A stretch of 64,000 bases of DNA from Candidatus Segatella violae (GCA_002440225.1 DJSH01000052.1:5127-69126), one strand, 5' to 3'. Positions 13,815 to 24,189 are shown, counted from the stretch's first letter. Made by a program: numbers and translations. Notes: a model not told the origin generated them from the sequence alone.

Positions 13815-16800
13815 ATGGCTAAAGAAAAAAAATTTATCACTTGTGATGGTAACACAGCTGCCGCTCACGTAAGCTATATGTTTACTGAGGTTGCTGCCAT
13901 TTACCCTATCACTCCATCATCACCAATGGCGGAGCATGTAGATGAATGGGCCGCTAAGGGTCGTAAGAACCTCTTCGGTCAGAAAGTTTCTATCCAGGAA
14001 ATGGAGTCTGAGGGCGGTGCAGCAGGTGCTGTTCACGGTTCTCTCCAGGCAGGTGCCTTGACTTCAACTTACACTGCTTCACAGGGTTTGTTGTTGATGA
14101 TTCCTAACATGTACAAGATCGCTGGTGAGTTGCTCCCTTGCGTGTTCAACGTATCAGCTCGTACATTGGCCTCTCACTCTCTCTGTATCTTCGGTGACCA
14201 CCAGGATGTAATGGCTTGCCGCCAGACAGGTTTCGCTATGTTCTGCTCTGGTTCTGTTCAGGAGGTTATGGACCTCTCTGCAGTTCCTCACTTGGCTACC
14301 TTGGAGACAGAGGTTCCTTTCATTAACTTCTTCGATGGTTTCCGTACCTCTCACGAGTACCACAAGATCGAGGAGATGGATATGGAAGATATCCGTCCTT
14401 TGGTTAACCCAGATTACATCAAGCGTTTCCGCGACCGTGCTTTGACTCCAGAGCGCCCTGTGACTCGTGGTACTGCTGAGAACCCAGAGACATTCTTCAC
14501 ACACCGTGAGGCTTGCAACGAATACTACGATAAGATTCCTGAGGTAGTAGAGAAGTACTGCCAGGAGATGACTAAGATCACCGGTCGTGAGTATCACCTC
14601 TTCAACTATTATGGTGCTGAGGATGCTGAGAACATCATCATCTTGATGGGTTCTGCCACAGAGCCAGCTCGTGAGGCTATCGACTACCTCAACAAGCAGG
14701 GCAAGAAGGTTGGTATGGTTGCCGTACACCTCTTCCGTCCATTCTCTGTTGACTTCTTGAAGAAGACTATCCCAGCTACTGTAAAACGTATCGCTGTTCT
14801 CGACCGTACCAAGGAGCCAGGTGCAGAGGGTGAGCCTTTGTATCTCGACGTGAAGTCTGCTCTCTATGACGATGAGCGCAAGCCATTGATCGTAGGTGGT
14901 CGTTATGGTCTCGGTTCTTCTGATACAACTCCAGCCAAGATCGTTGCTGTATTCAAGAACCTCGAGTTGCCACAGCCTAAGAACCACTTCACTGTTGGTA
15001 TCGTAGATGACGTTACATTCACATCTCTCCCAGAAGAGGAGGAGATTCCAATGGGTGGCGATGACTTGTTCGAGGCTAAGTTCTATGGTTTGGGTGCTGA
15101 CGGTACCGTTGGTGCTAACAAGAACTCTGTTCAGATTATCGGTAACAATACTAACAAGTATTGCCAGGCATACTTCTCTTACGACTCTAAGAAGTCTGGT
15201 GGTTTCACCTGCTCTCACTTGCGTTTCGGCGACAGCCCTATCCACAGCGCATACCAGGTAAATACTCCTAACTTCGTAGCTTGCCACGTACAGGCATACC
15301 TCCATATGTATGATGTAACTCGTGGTCTTCGTAAGAACGGTACCTTCTTGTTGAACACTATCTTCGACGGCGAGGAACTCGTAAACTTCATCCCTAACAA
15401 GGTAAAGCGTTACTTCGCTCAGAACAACATCAAGGTATATTATATCAACGCTACTAAGATTGCCCAGGAGATTGGCCTAGGTAACCGTACCAACACGATC
15501 CTCCAGTCTGCATTCTTCCGCATCACAGAGGTTATTCCTTTGGATCTCGCCGTAGAGCAGATGAAGGCATTCATCGTGAAGTCTTACTCTAAGAAGGGTC
15601 AGGATGTCGTTGACAAGAACTTCGCAGCCGTTGACCGCGGTGGTGAATACAAGGAGTTGACAGTAGATTCAGCTTGGGCTAACCTCGCTGATGACGAACA
15701 GAAGGAAGACAATGCTCCAGCATTCGTTAAGGAGTTGGTTCGTCCTATCAACGGTCAGGCAGGTGACCTCTTGAAGGTATCCGACTTCGTTAAGCACAAC
15801 ACTGTAGATGGTACATGGGAGAACGGTACAGCAGCATTCGAGAAGCGTGGTGTTGAGGCATTCGTTCCAGTATGGAATGTTGAAAACTGTATCCAGTGTA
15901 ACAAGTGTTCATTCGTTTGTCCTCACGCAGCTATCCGTCCATTCGTATTGACCGACGAGGAGTTGGCTGGCATCGATGGTCTCGCTACTCAGGATGTGAA
16001 GGCACCTAAGGCTTTGGCTGGCATGCACTTCCGCATCGAGATTTCTGTACTTGACTGTCTTGGTTGTGGTAACTGTGCTGACGTCTGCCCAGGCAAGAAG
16101 GGTGAGAAGGCATTGACCATGGTTCCATTCAACGTTGACGCTGAGAATATGGTTAAGGAAGCAGCTAACTGGGAGTACCTCGTACACAAGGTAGCTTCTA
16201 AGCAGGATCTCGTTGACATCAAGCAGAGCCCTAAGAACTCTCAGTTCGCTCAGCCATTGTTCGAGTTCTCTGGTGCTTGCTCTGGTTGTGGTGAGACTCC
16301 ATATGTTAAGTTGATTTCTCAGCTCTTCGGTGATCGTCAGATGATAGCTAACGCTACAGGTTGTTCTTCTATCTACTCAGCTTCTATCCCATCTACTCCA
16401 TATACAAAGAACGCCAAGGGTCAGGGTCCTGCATTCGACAACTCTTTGTTCGAGGACTTCTGCGAGTTCGGTCTCGGTATGGTATTGGGTAACAAGAAGA
16501 TGAAGGAGCGCATCTGCCACTTGCTCGAAGAGGCTAAGGCTCAGGAGGGTACTCCAGCTGAGTTCGTAGCTGCCGCTGACAAGTGGATTGCCAACAAGGA
16601 TGATTCAGAGGGTTCTAAGGAAGCTGCTGCCGAGTTGAAGCCATTGATCGCTGCTGGCGCTGAGAAGGGTTGTCCTATCTGTCAGGAGTTGAAGACTTTG
16701 GATCACTACCTCGTTAAGCGTTCACAGTGGATCATCGGTGGTGATGGTGCTTCTTACGATATTGGTTACGGTGGTCTCGACCACGTATTGGCTTCTGGTG

Positions 16801-17393
16801 AGGATGTAAACATCTTGGTACTCGATACTGAGGTTTACTCTAACACTGGTGGTCAGTCTTCTAAGTCAACTCCACTTGGTGCCATCGCACAGTTCGCTGC
16901 ACAGGGTAAGCGTATCCGCAAGAAGGATCTCGGTTTGATGCAGACAACATATGGTTACATCTACGTAGCTCAGGTTGCTATGGGAGCAGACAATGCACAG
17001 ACATTGAAGGCTATCCGCGAGGCTGAGGCTTATCACGGACCATCACTCATCATCGCTTACGCACCATGTATCAACCACGGTTTGAAGCGTAAGGGCGGCA
17101 TGGGTCGTTCACAGCACGAGGAAGAGTTGGCTGTTGAGTGCGGTTACTGGCACTTGTGGCGTTACAACCCAGAGTTGGCAGAGCAGGGCAAGAACCCATT
17201 CTCACTCGACTCTAAGGCTCCTAACTGGGATAATTTCCGCGACTTCTTGCTTGGTGAGGTTCGTTACCTCTCTGTACAAAAGGCATTTCCTAAGGAGGCT
17301 GACGAGCTCTTCTCTCAGGCAGAGAAGATGGCTAAGCTCCGTTACCAGACTTACGTTCGTAAGAGCCAGGAAGACTGGAGCGAACAGATCTAA
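13815..17393 (+). CDS. nifJ: Pyruvate:ferredoxin (flavodoxin) oxidoreductase
   Basis: The single-chain 1192-residue enzyme oxidises pyruvate to acetyl-CoA and CO2 and reduces ferredoxin or flavodoxin, central to anaerobic energy metabolism. Domain order: N-terminal pyrimidine-binding TPP domain (AIYPITPSSPMAEH), domain II, and gamma domain. Two 4Fe-4S motifs follow (CIQCNKCSFVCP and CLGCGNCADVCP), then the C-terminal PP-binding TPP domain (ACSGCGETPY, GGDGASYDIGYGG, NTGGQSSKSTP). Codon use differs sharply from its neighbours: GGT, GCT, CGT and TCT replace GGC, GCC and CGC, as expected for a very highly expressed gene. The stop is part of a small tandem repeat, and a terminator follows. Confidence 0.97.
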   Translation: MAKEKKFITCDGNTAAAHVSYMFTEVAAIYPITPSSPMAEHVDEWAAKGRKNLFGQKVSIQEMESEGGAAGAVHGSLQAGALTSTYTASQGLLLMIPNMYKIAGELLPCVFNVSARTLASHSLCIFGDHQDVMACRQTGFAMFCSGSVQEVMDLSAVPHLATLETEVPFINFFDGFRTSHEYHKIEEMDMEDIRPLVNPDYIKRFRDRALTPERPVTRGTAENPETFFTHREACNEYYDKIPEVVEKYCQEMTKITGREYHLFNYYGAEDAENIIILMGSATEPAREAIDYLNKQGKKVGMVAVHLFRPFSVDFLKKTIPATVKRIAVLDRTKEPGAEGEPLYLDVKSALYDDERKPLIVGGRYGLGSSDTTPAKIVAVFKNLELPQPKNHFTVGIVDDVTFTSLPEEEEIPMGGDDLFEAKFYGLGADGTVGANKNSVQIIGNNTNKYCQAYFSYDSKKSGGFTCSHLRFGDSPIHSAYQVNTPNFVACHVQAYLHMYDVTRGLRKNGTFLLNTIFDGEELVNFIPNKVKRYFAQNNIKVYYINATKIAQEIGLGNRTNTILQSAFFRITEVIPLDLAVEQMKAFIVKSYSKKGQDVVDKNFAAVDRGGEYKELTVDSAWANLADDEQKEDNAPAFVKELVRPINGQAGDLLKVSDFVKHNTVDGTWENGTAAFEKRGVEAFVPVWNVENCIQCNKCSFVCPHAAIRPFVLTDEELAGIDGLATQDVKAPKALAGMHFRIEISVLDCLGCGNCADVCPGKKGEKALTMVPFNVDAENMVKEAANWEYLVHKVASKQDLVDIKQSPKNSQFAQPLFEFSGACSGCGETPYVKLISQLFGDRQMIANATGCSSIYSASIPSTPYTKNAKGQGPAFDNSLFEDFCEFGLGMVLGNKKMKERICHLLEEAKAQEGTPAEFVAAADKWIANKDDSEGSKEAAAELKPLIAAGAEKGCPICQELKTLDHYLVKRSQWIIGGDGASYDIGYGGLDHVLASGEDVNILVLDTEVYSNTGGQSSKSTPLGAIAQFAAQGKRIRKKDLGLMQTTYGYIYVAQVAMGADNAQTLKAIREAEAYHGPSLIIAYAPCINHGLKRKGGMGRSQHEEELAVECGYWHLWRYNPELAEQGKNPFSLDSKAPNWDNFRDFLLGEVRYLSVQKAFPKEADELFSQAEKMAKLRYQTYVRKSQEDWSEQI

Positions 17394-17417
17394 TCTTTTG
17401 AACAGATTCTAAAAGTA
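17382..17417. repeat. 18-base tandem repeat at the nifJ stop
   Basis: GAACAGAT plus CTAA-containing tails occur at 17382-17399 (spanning the nifJ stop) and again at 17400-17417. The copies are imperfect after the first eight bases. Confidence 0.6.
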
Positions 17418-17437
17418 CAACATTTGAGTTTTAAATT

Positions 17438-17475
17438 AGCCTCTGGCTGCAGTAATGCAGTTAGGGGCTTTTTTG
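17438..17475 (+). terminator. Rho-independent terminator after nifJ
   Basis: AGCCTCTGGCTGCA pairs with TGCAGTTAGGGGCT around a GTAA loop, followed by six T. Confidence 0.85.
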
Positions 17476-17533
17476 TTTCTCGTTATCATTTATGCGGTTT
17501 TTCTTATATTCTTATCGTTTTTATCACCATTTG

Positions 17534-17565
17534 TTTGTCTAAGTCATAAAAAAATCGTACCTTTG
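17534..17565 (+). promoter_or_regulatory. Full promoter of the unknown 180-residue gene
   Basis: TTTG at 17534-17537 and TACCTTTG at 17558-17565 are spaced by 20 bases. The promoter lies inside the longer possible ORF, which argues for the start at 17587. Confidence 0.75.
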
Positions 17566-17586
17566 CATTACAAAGAGCAAATAAAT

Positions 17587-18129
17587 ATGAATACAAACGA
17601 CAAAGTGACACCCGAAGAGATCTTTCACGATGATCTCTACAACTACTTGACAAGTATCGATCGCATCGACAAACACCTGCCCGAAGCACCAGACTTGGAA
17701 CAACTATGGCCAAAGATAGGAGAAAGCTATCTACCCGATGCCATGCGAGAGTTTGGCAAATATCCTACTTGTTCGCTTGGCTGGATTATGTATGTAGGTA
17801 TGGCCATGGCGAAATACTGGGAAGAAGACTGGGAACTCTACAGCAAGGTAGACGATTTATATAAGTACCTGCGAGACCGCATCGACTTCGACCACATGGA
17901 TGACTATATCAGCCAAAAGGTGCTATTACTCGAAGGGGAGGAACATAAACAGCTCACCGACCTCGTTGTAGAATGCGCCTCACGCACCTACAACAAACTT
18001 TTGCACATGGGGTTGCAGCCTGGCACAGAAGAAGCTTTTCGTGGGTTCATAGCAGCCCTCCATCAGATTTATCTCATGGGCATCGCCATCCAACTCAAAG
18101 CCATGGGCTATCACATGACCAAGCTTTAA
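17587..18129 (+). CDS. Soluble helical protein of unknown function
   Basis: The 180-residue protein begins MNTNDKVTPEEIFHDDLYNY. A longer frame from 17455 is open, but its extra codons lie over the nifJ terminator and the promoter, so this start is chosen. The sequence is acidic, rich in Tyr, Leu and Asp, and predicted mostly helical; it has no signal peptide or membrane helix. Distinct stretches are CSLGWIMYVGMAMAKYWEEDW and FRGFIAALHQIYLMGIAIQ. The family was not recognised. It is 34 bases upstream of the tricorn-like protease and shares its strand, so they may be co-transcribed. Confidence 0.8.
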   Translation: MNTNDKVTPEEIFHDDLYNYLTSIDRIDKHLPEAPDLEQLWPKIGESYLPDAMREFGKYPTCSLGWIMYVGMAMAKYWEEDWELYSKVDDLYKYLRDRIDFDHMDDYISQKVLLLEGEEHKQLTDLVVECASRTYNKLLHMGLQPGTEEAFRGFIAALHQIYLMGIAIQLKAMGYHMTKL

Positions 18130-18163
18130 TCACATCACTCTGTAATCAAAACAAAAAGAAAAT

Positions 18164-21100
18164 ATGAGAAAATTTATTCTTTCTGTTGTGCTCTTCTCGG
18201 CTTCACTTGTCGCTAGCGCACAGCAACATCCTCTGTGGATGCGTTATCCAGCCATCTCTCCCGACGGCACCACGATAGCCTTTGCCTACAAGGGCGACAT
18301 CTACAGTGTACCTGTAGGCGGTGGAGAGGCTCGTCAGCTAACCACCAACGCAGCTTTCGACTCTCATCCCGTATGGAGTCCCGACAGCAAGAAGATTGCT
18401 TTTGCCTCCGACCGTGAGGGCAGCATCGACGTTTTCGTCATCGATGCCAAGGGTGGTACCCCAACCCGTCTCACGACCAACAGCGGCACCGAAACGCCTA
18501 TCGTATTTACCGACAACGACCACGTGCTGTTCTCATCCAGCCTGATGCCTACTGCCCAGAGCATCATCTTCGGCAGCGGTACTTTCCCGCAAATATACAA
18601 GGTGAGCACAAAGGGCGGTCGCCCTGAGCTATACTCCACCCTCACGATGGAAGACATCAGTATTGCCAATGACGGAACTGTGCTCTACCAAGACAAGAAG
18701 GGTTATGAGGATACATGGCGCAAGCATCATCACTCTCCTATCGCACGCGACATTTGGATGGAGAAAGATGGCAAATTCACCAAGCAGACCACCTTCGCTG
18801 GTGAAGACCGCAACCCAATATGGGCATCCGACCAGCAGTCGTTCTTCTATCTGAGCGAGCAGGACGGCACGCTCAATATCTACCACCGAGGCATCAACGG
18901 CACTACTGACACACAGATTACCCATTACAAGGGCAACCCTGTGAGATCCCTCACAACCACCCAGAGCGACATGCTCTGCTATGGATATGATGGAGAGATT
19001 TACACCGTGAAACAGGGGGCTGTGCCACAGAAGGTCAATATATCCATCACGACCGATAACGATACCCCTAGCTTGGTGCGCAGCATCAAGACTTCGGGAG
19101 CTACAGAGATAGCTCTTTCGCCTGATGGCAAGGAGGTGGCGTTTATCATGCACGGCGATGTATACGTGACGAGCGTGGAATACAACACCACCAAGCGCAT
19201 CACCGACACACCTGAACAGGAACGTGAGGTGAGCTTCTCACCAGACGGCAGAAGCCTCGTCTACTCTTCCGAGCGCAATGGCTGCTGGCAAATTTACCAA
19301 GCCAAGCTGAAGAACGCCACCGACAACAACTTTACTTACGCCAGTGACATCGAGGAAGAGCAAATCGTAGAAACCGGCATCACCTCGCAGTATCCACAAT
19401 TCTCGCCAGACGGCAAGGAAGTGGCTTTCTTCGAAGATCGCTCTACCCTGCGCATCGTCAACCTCAAATCGAAGGCGATTCGCACCGTGCTCGACGGTAA
19501 GTACGTCTACTCCTACAGCGATGGTGACATCTGGTTTGAATGGAGTCCTGACAGCAAGTGGTTGCTTTCCTGTTACCTGGGTAATGGAGGATGGAACAAC
19601 CAAGACATCGCCCTGGTGAAAGCCGATGGTAAGGAGGTACACAACCTTACCAACTCTGGGTATACCGATGGCAATGGTAAATGGGTGCTCGACGGCAAGG
19701 CGATGCTTTTTGAGAGCGACCGTGCCGGCTATCGCAGCCATGGCTCCTGGGGAGCAGAGGACGATGCCTACCTTATGTTCTTCGACCTTGATGCTTACAA
19801 CCGCTACAACATGAGCAAGGAAGAGATAGAGGTTGCTGAGGCAAGCAAAGACGAGAAGGAGAAAATACAGGACGAAAAGGAAGAGGAGGCTCAGAAGAAA
19901 GCCGAAGAGAAACAGAAAAAGACAGGCAAGATAAAGGTGGAGAAAGTGAAGCCTCTCGAACTCGACATCGAGAATTGCCGAGACCGCATCGTCCGTCTCA
20001 CTGCCAACTCTTCGAGAATGGGTGATGCTGTGCTCAATAAAGAGGGCGACAAACTCTATTATCAAGCTGCATTCGAGGGAGGATTCGACCTTTGGAGCAG
20101 AGATTTAAAGAACGGATCTACTAAGTTGATACTCAAAGGAGTAGGTGGTGGAGGTTTTGTTGCCGACAAGGATGTTAAGAACCTCTACCTCTGCAATGGA
20201 TGGAATATCAAAAAGGTGGATCTCGGCTCTCTCGCCACCAAGCCCGTAAACTTCGAGGCATCGTTCAACTATAAGCCTGCCGAGGAGCGACAGTATCTCT
20301 TTGACCACATCTGGCGACAGGTGAAAGATAAGTTCTACGACCCACAATTGCATCACGTAGACTGGGAAGGCTATCGCAAGACCTACGAGAAATTTTTACC
20401 TTACATCAACAACAACTACGACTTCCAAGAGATGTTGAGCGAGATGTTGGGTGAGCTCAATGCCTCCCACACGGGTGCTCGTTTTCGTCCACAAACCCCT
20501 GTGTTGCAGACCGCAAACCTTGGCGTATTCCTCGACCCTACCTATCAGGGCGATGGCCTGAAGATACAAGAAGTCATCAAACGTGGTCCTTTTGCCCAAA
20601 AGAAGACCGATGTCACTGCTGGATGCATCATCGAGAGCATCGACGGCGAGACCATCAAGGCTGGTCAAGATTATTTCCCTCTGCTCGACGGCAAGGCTGG
20701 CAAGAATGTACGTCTCGGCATCAAGACTGCCAAAGGCAAGAAGATGGACGTGACAGTGAAGGCTATCTCGCAGGCTGAGCTCACAGACCTGCTCTACAAA
20801 CGATGGGTAGACCGCAACCGCCAGCTGGTGGACAGCCTCTCAGGTGGCAAGATAGCTTATGTACATGTAAGGGCGATGAACAGCGAGAGCTTCCGCACCG
20901 TGTATAGTGAACTCTTGAGCGACAAGAACCGCAATCGTGATGCCGTGATAGTAGACGAACGCCATAACGGCGGTGGTTGGTTACACGACGACCTCTGCAC
21001 CTTGCTCAATGGCAAGCAATATCAGGAGTTTGTGCCACATGGCAAAGTGGTTGGTCGTGACCCATTCAACAAGTGGGTGAAGCCATCCTGCGTGATGATT

Positions 21101-21394
21101 TGCGAGGACGACTATAGCAACGGCCATGGATTCCCATGGGTATACAAAGAGCTGGGTATTGGCAAACTTATCGGTACTCCAGTGGCGGGCACAATGACGG
21201 CAGTTTGGTGGGAGACGCTGATGGATCACACCTTGGTATTTGGTATTCCGCAGGTAGGTTGTCGCGACATGCGAGGCACCTTCGGTGAGAATACGCAGCT
21301 CAATCCAGACATCGAGGTATACAACAGCCCAGAAGACTTCATCCATGGTCATGATGTCCAATTGGAACGAGCTGTGAAGGCAATGATGAAATAA
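18164..21394 (+). CDS. Secreted tricorn-like protease (S41 family) with beta-propeller
   Basis: The 1076-residue protein has a signal peptide (SLVASAQQ). The N-terminal half is a PD40/WD40-type beta-propeller with repeated SPDG motifs (AISPDGTTIAF, WSPDSKKIAF, ALSPDGKEVAF, QFSPDGKEVAF). A Lys/Glu-rich linker (about 565-597, EEEAQKKAEEKQKK) separates the blades. A PDZ-like region and the S41 core follow, with DERHNGGGW and EDDYSNGHGFPW, in which the Ser of DDYSN fits the nucleophile position. Tricorn proteases cut peptides into short products; the secreted form probably acts in the periplasm. A terminator follows. Confidence 0.9.
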   Translation: MRKFILSVVLFSASLVASAQQHPLWMRYPAISPDGTTIAFAYKGDIYSVPVGGGEARQLTTNAAFDSHPVWSPDSKKIAFASDREGSIDVFVIDAKGGTPTRLTTNSGTETPIVFTDNDHVLFSSSLMPTAQSIIFGSGTFPQIYKVSTKGGRPELYSTLTMEDISIANDGTVLYQDKKGYEDTWRKHHHSPIARDIWMEKDGKFTKQTTFAGEDRNPIWASDQQSFFYLSEQDGTLNIYHRGINGTTDTQITHYKGNPVRSLTTTQSDMLCYGYDGEIYTVKQGAVPQKVNISITTDNDTPSLVRSIKTSGATEIALSPDGKEVAFIMHGDVYVTSVEYNTTKRITDTPEQEREVSFSPDGRSLVYSSERNGCWQIYQAKLKNATDNNFTYASDIEEEQIVETGITSQYPQFSPDGKEVAFFEDRSTLRIVNLKSKAIRTVLDGKYVYSYSDGDIWFEWSPDSKWLLSCYLGNGGWNNQDIALVKADGKEVHNLTNSGYTDGNGKWVLDGKAMLFESDRAGYRSHGSWGAEDDAYLMFFDLDAYNRYNMSKEEIEVAEASKDEKEKIQDEKEEEAQKKAEEKQKKTGKIKVEKVKPLELDIENCRDRIVRLTANSSRMGDAVLNKEGDKLYYQAAFEGGFDLWSRDLKNGSTKLILKGVGGGGFVADKDVKNLYLCNGWNIKKVDLGSLATKPVNFEASFNYKPAEERQYLFDHIWRQVKDKFYDPQLHHVDWEGYRKTYEKFLPYINNNYDFQEMLSEMLGELNASHTGARFRPQTPVLQTANLGVFLDPTYQGDGLKIQEVIKRGPFAQKKTDVTAGCIIESIDGETIKAGQDYFPLLDGKAGKNVRLGIKTAKGKKMDVTVKAISQAELTDLLYKRWVDRNRQLVDSLSGGKIAYVHVRAMNSESFRTVYSELLSDKNRNRDAVIVDERHNGGGWLHDDLCTLLNGKQYQEFVPHGKVVGRDPFNKWVKPSCVMICEDDYSNGHGFPWVYKELGIGKLIGTPVAGTMTAVWWETLMDHTLVFGIPQVGCRDMRGTFGENTQLNPDIEVYNSPEDFIHGHDVQLERAVKAMMK

Positions 21395-21431
21395 GGTCAG
21401 ATTCATTGTAAAATGAATTTGTAGCAGATTG

Positions 21432-21464
21432 AGGCAGGGAGCATAGAACTCTCTGCCTTTTTTT
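21432..21464 (+). terminator. Rho-independent terminator after the tricorn-like protease
   Basis: AGGCAGGGAG pairs with CTCTCTGCCT around a seven-base loop and is followed by a run of seven T. The remaining 140 bases to the next gene are AT-rich, with no clear promoter box. Confidence 0.8.
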
Positions 21465-21605
21465 CTGTTATAGGATTATTATCCAGATGTCCTCTACTCG
21501 CTGTTTTTTACACCCCAATAGATGCCTCTGGAAAAATATTTCAGCTCATACTACAACATTTTGGCGAAAAACTAGTTATATAATAATAACAAGATTATTA
21601 TTAAA

Positions 21606-24146
21606 ATGAGAAAATATATATTTTTGGCCATCATGTTCTTCATCATCATCATTGGTAAAGCCAACGCCCAGACGGCTTCAAAAATGACCGACGATCAGGT
21701 GAAGAGTTTCGTCGTGAAAGAACATGCCAGAGGCACCTCCAACTCCCAAATCGTGACCCGACTCATGCAACAGGGCGTAGACATCTCACAGATAAGACGC
21801 GTACGCAACAACTACGAGCGAGAGATGAAGAAATCATCCCTCAGTAGTTCGGAAGCAACCTCTTCCAGAATCAATGCCCGCAACAATCGCGACAGCAATC
21901 GCAACGCACGGCAGAACACCATGCAATACGACCCTGGCAGCCAATATGCACAAATGGTAGACATCAACACAGAAAAGGCCATAAATCCAACCGACACCGC
22001 CGCCATCGTAAACCTTTGGAAGGCTGAGCAACATGCCAAGAAGAGCAGTGTCTTCGGACGTGACATCTTCAACAACAAGCAACTGAGTTTCGAGCCCAAC
22101 ATGAATATCGCCACCCCACAGAACTATCGGCTGGGACCGGGCGATGCCGTCAACATCGAGATTTATGGAGCATCACAGAAATCGTTGCAGTCTACCGTTT
22201 CTCCAGAAGGCACCGTCACCATCGAGGGATATGGGCCTGTGAACGTTGGGGGGATGACCGTGGCGCAAGCCAACGCCCACCTCAGAAATACACTGGGCAG
22301 TCGATACCGCGCTAGCAAGATTAGGCTCACTGTGGGAGAGACCAAGAGCATCATGGTGAACGTGATGGGCGAGGTGAAAACTCCAGGTACATATACCCTA
22401 TCCGCCTTTGCCACCGTCTTCCACGCCCTCTACATGGCAGGGGGAACCAACGACCTCGGCACTCTTCGCAACATCAAGGTTTACAGGCAAAACCGACTCG
22501 TGAGCGTAGTGGACATCTACGACTACATACTCAACGGCAAGCTGACGGGCAACGTGAGACTCGCCGATAACGACGTCATCGTGGTGGGTCCCTACGACTG
22601 TCTTGTAACCATCGAAGGCAAAGTAAAACGCCCGATGACCTACGAGATGAAGAAGAACGAGAGCCTCAATACCCTGCTGAAATATTCGGGAGGATTTGCG
22701 GGGGATGCCTACAAGAAATCAGTGCGTGTGAACCGAAAGACAGGTCGTGAATATGCAGTTTATAACGTGGAAGAGTTCGATTTCTCTAGTTTTCGTATTG
22801 ACGACGGCGACTCGGTGACTGTAGATAGCATCCTGCCCCGCTACGCCAACACCGTGGAGGTAAAGGGAGCCGTGTTCCGTCCCGGCATGTACAATCTGGG
22901 TGAGCAGGTGAACAGCGTGCGAACCCTCGTGGAACATGCTGAGGGGCTCACCGAAGAGGCATTCACAGCTCGAGCCGTGATGCATCGTATGAAACAAGAC
23001 CGCACCCTAAAGGTGCTGAGCATAGACCTTGCTGGCATCATTAAGGGCACATCGCCCGACATTCCGCTGAGGGAGAACGACGTGCTATTTGTACCAACCC
23101 GACAAGAGCGAATGACTGACCGCACCATCACCATCCGTGGCGAGGTGCAATATCCAGGCACCTACCGCTACGCCGACAACGAGACCATAGAGGACTTTGT
23201 ATTGCAGGCTGGCGGTCTCACAGACAAGGCTTCGACCGTCAACGTGATGGTGAGCCGACGTGTGAACGACCCGAAGGCCCTGCGCCCCGACAGCGTGATA
23301 GCCAAGACCTACACGTTGAGCCTGAAAGATGGATTCGTGGTAGACGGCCAGCCAGGCTTCACGCTGATGCCATATGACGAAGTGATGGTGCGCAAGAGTC
23401 CCGCCTATGTGGAACAGCAGAACGTGACGGTGGAAGGTGAGGTGATGTTTGGCGGCACCTATACGTTGAGCCGTCGCAACGCCCGCTTGAGCGACCTCTA
23501 CCGTGAGGCTGGCGGCGGCACCCCCGAGGCCTACTTGCGTGGAGCACGCATCATACGCCAAGCCAACGAGGCAGAGAAGCAGCGCATGGAGGCTGTGTTG
23601 AAGATGCAGCGAGAGCAGATGCAGAAGAACATCTTGCAGTTGGCTGCTAGTAGCAGCAACGCCATGGGCGTGGCGCAAGCCTCCAAGGAGGTAACCAACG
23701 TGGCTATGGAGAAATTCAACGTACCTCAGGAATATCCCGTGGGCATCGACCTGCCTGAGGCCTTGAAGCACCCAGGCGGCGATGCCGACATCGTACTAAG
23801 AGAGGGCGACCGACTCGTGGTGCCACAATACAACGGAACGGTGAAGGTGAACGGTGCCGTGATGTATGCCAACACGGTGGCATACGAGAAGGGCAAGAGC
23901 CCAGCCTACTACATCGACCAGGCAGGTGGTTTCGCAAGCGATGCCCAAAAGAGCAAGGGCTACATCATCTACATGAACGGCAAGGTGGCGAAGCTGGGTC
24001 ATGGTGCCAAGGTACAGCCTGGCTGCGAAATCGTGATACCAGCCAAGCTCAAGCGCAAGATGACTATGGCAGAGTACATGAGCTTGAGCAGCAGTATGTC
24101 GAGCGTAGCCGCCATGATTGCTACCCTCGCCAACATGACCAAATAA
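21606..24146 (+). CDS. SLBB-domain polysaccharide export protein (Wza-like), long form
   Basis: The 846-residue protein has an N-terminal signal peptide (IFLAIMFFIIIIGKANAQ, no lipobox) and a short helical region (about 25-110). The polysaccharide-export domain starts NYRLGPGDAVNIEIYGAS. Several SLBB domains follow, each with a V.G.V..PG.Y pattern (VMGEVKTPGTYTL, VKGAVFRPGMYNL, IRGEVQYPGTYRY, VEGEVMFGGTYTL). A hydrophobic C-terminal helix resembles the Wza membrane-spanning helix. Such proteins form the outer-membrane exit channel for capsule or exopolysaccharide. It opens the glycan locus and is followed 43 bases later by the Wzz gene. Five or more SLBB units make it much longer than E. coli Wza. 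Confidence 0.9.
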   Translation: MRKYIFLAIMFFIIIIGKANAQTASKMTDDQVKSFVVKEHARGTSNSQIVTRLMQQGVDISQIRRVRNNYEREMKKSSLSSSEATSSRINARNNRDSNRNARQNTMQYDPGSQYAQMVDINTEKAINPTDTAAIVNLWKAEQHAKKSSVFGRDIFNNKQLSFEPNMNIATPQNYRLGPGDAVNIEIYGASQKSLQSTVSPEGTVTIEGYGPVNVGGMTVAQANAHLRNTLGSRYRASKIRLTVGETKSIMVNVMGEVKTPGTYTLSAFATVFHALYMAGGTNDLGTLRNIKVYRQNRLVSVVDIYDYILNGKLTGNVRLADNDVIVVGPYDCLVTIEGKVKRPMTYEMKKNESLNTLLKYSGGFAGDAYKKSVRVNRKTGREYAVYNVEEFDFSSFRIDDGDSVTVDSILPRYANTVEVKGAVFRPGMYNLGEQVNSVRTLVEHAEGLTEEAFTARAVMHRMKQDRTLKVLSIDLAGIIKGTSPDIPLRENDVLFVPTRQERMTDRTITIRGEVQYPGTYRYADNETIEDFVLQAGGLTDKASTVNVMVSRRVNDPKALRPDSVIAKTYTLSLKDGFVVDGQPGFTLMPYDEVMVRKSPAYVEQQNVTVEGEVMFGGTYTLSRRNARLSDLYREAGGGTPEAYLRGARIIRQANEAEKQRMEAVLKMQREQMQKNILQLAASSSNAMGVAQASKEVTNVAMEKFNVPQEYPVGIDLPEALKHPGGDADIVLREGDRLVVPQYNGTVKVNGAVMYANTVAYEKGKSPAYYIDQAGGFASDAQKSKGYIIYMNGKVAKLGHGAKVQPGCEIVIPAKLKRKMTMAEYMSLSSSMSSVAAMIATLANMTK

Positions 24147-24189
24147 AACCCGCCCCAAGACGAGACGAAATCTTAAAGACAAGGAAAAT

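Noticed and set aside
14154..15305. 383-codon leftward frame over nifJ
   Set aside because: Arises from the biased codon use of nifJ read backwards; no motif, start or promoter.
17455..17586. 44 extra N-terminal codons (hydrophobic) for the 180-residue protein
   Set aside because: They overlap the nifJ terminator and contain the gene's own -33 and -7 boxes, so they are upstream of transcription.
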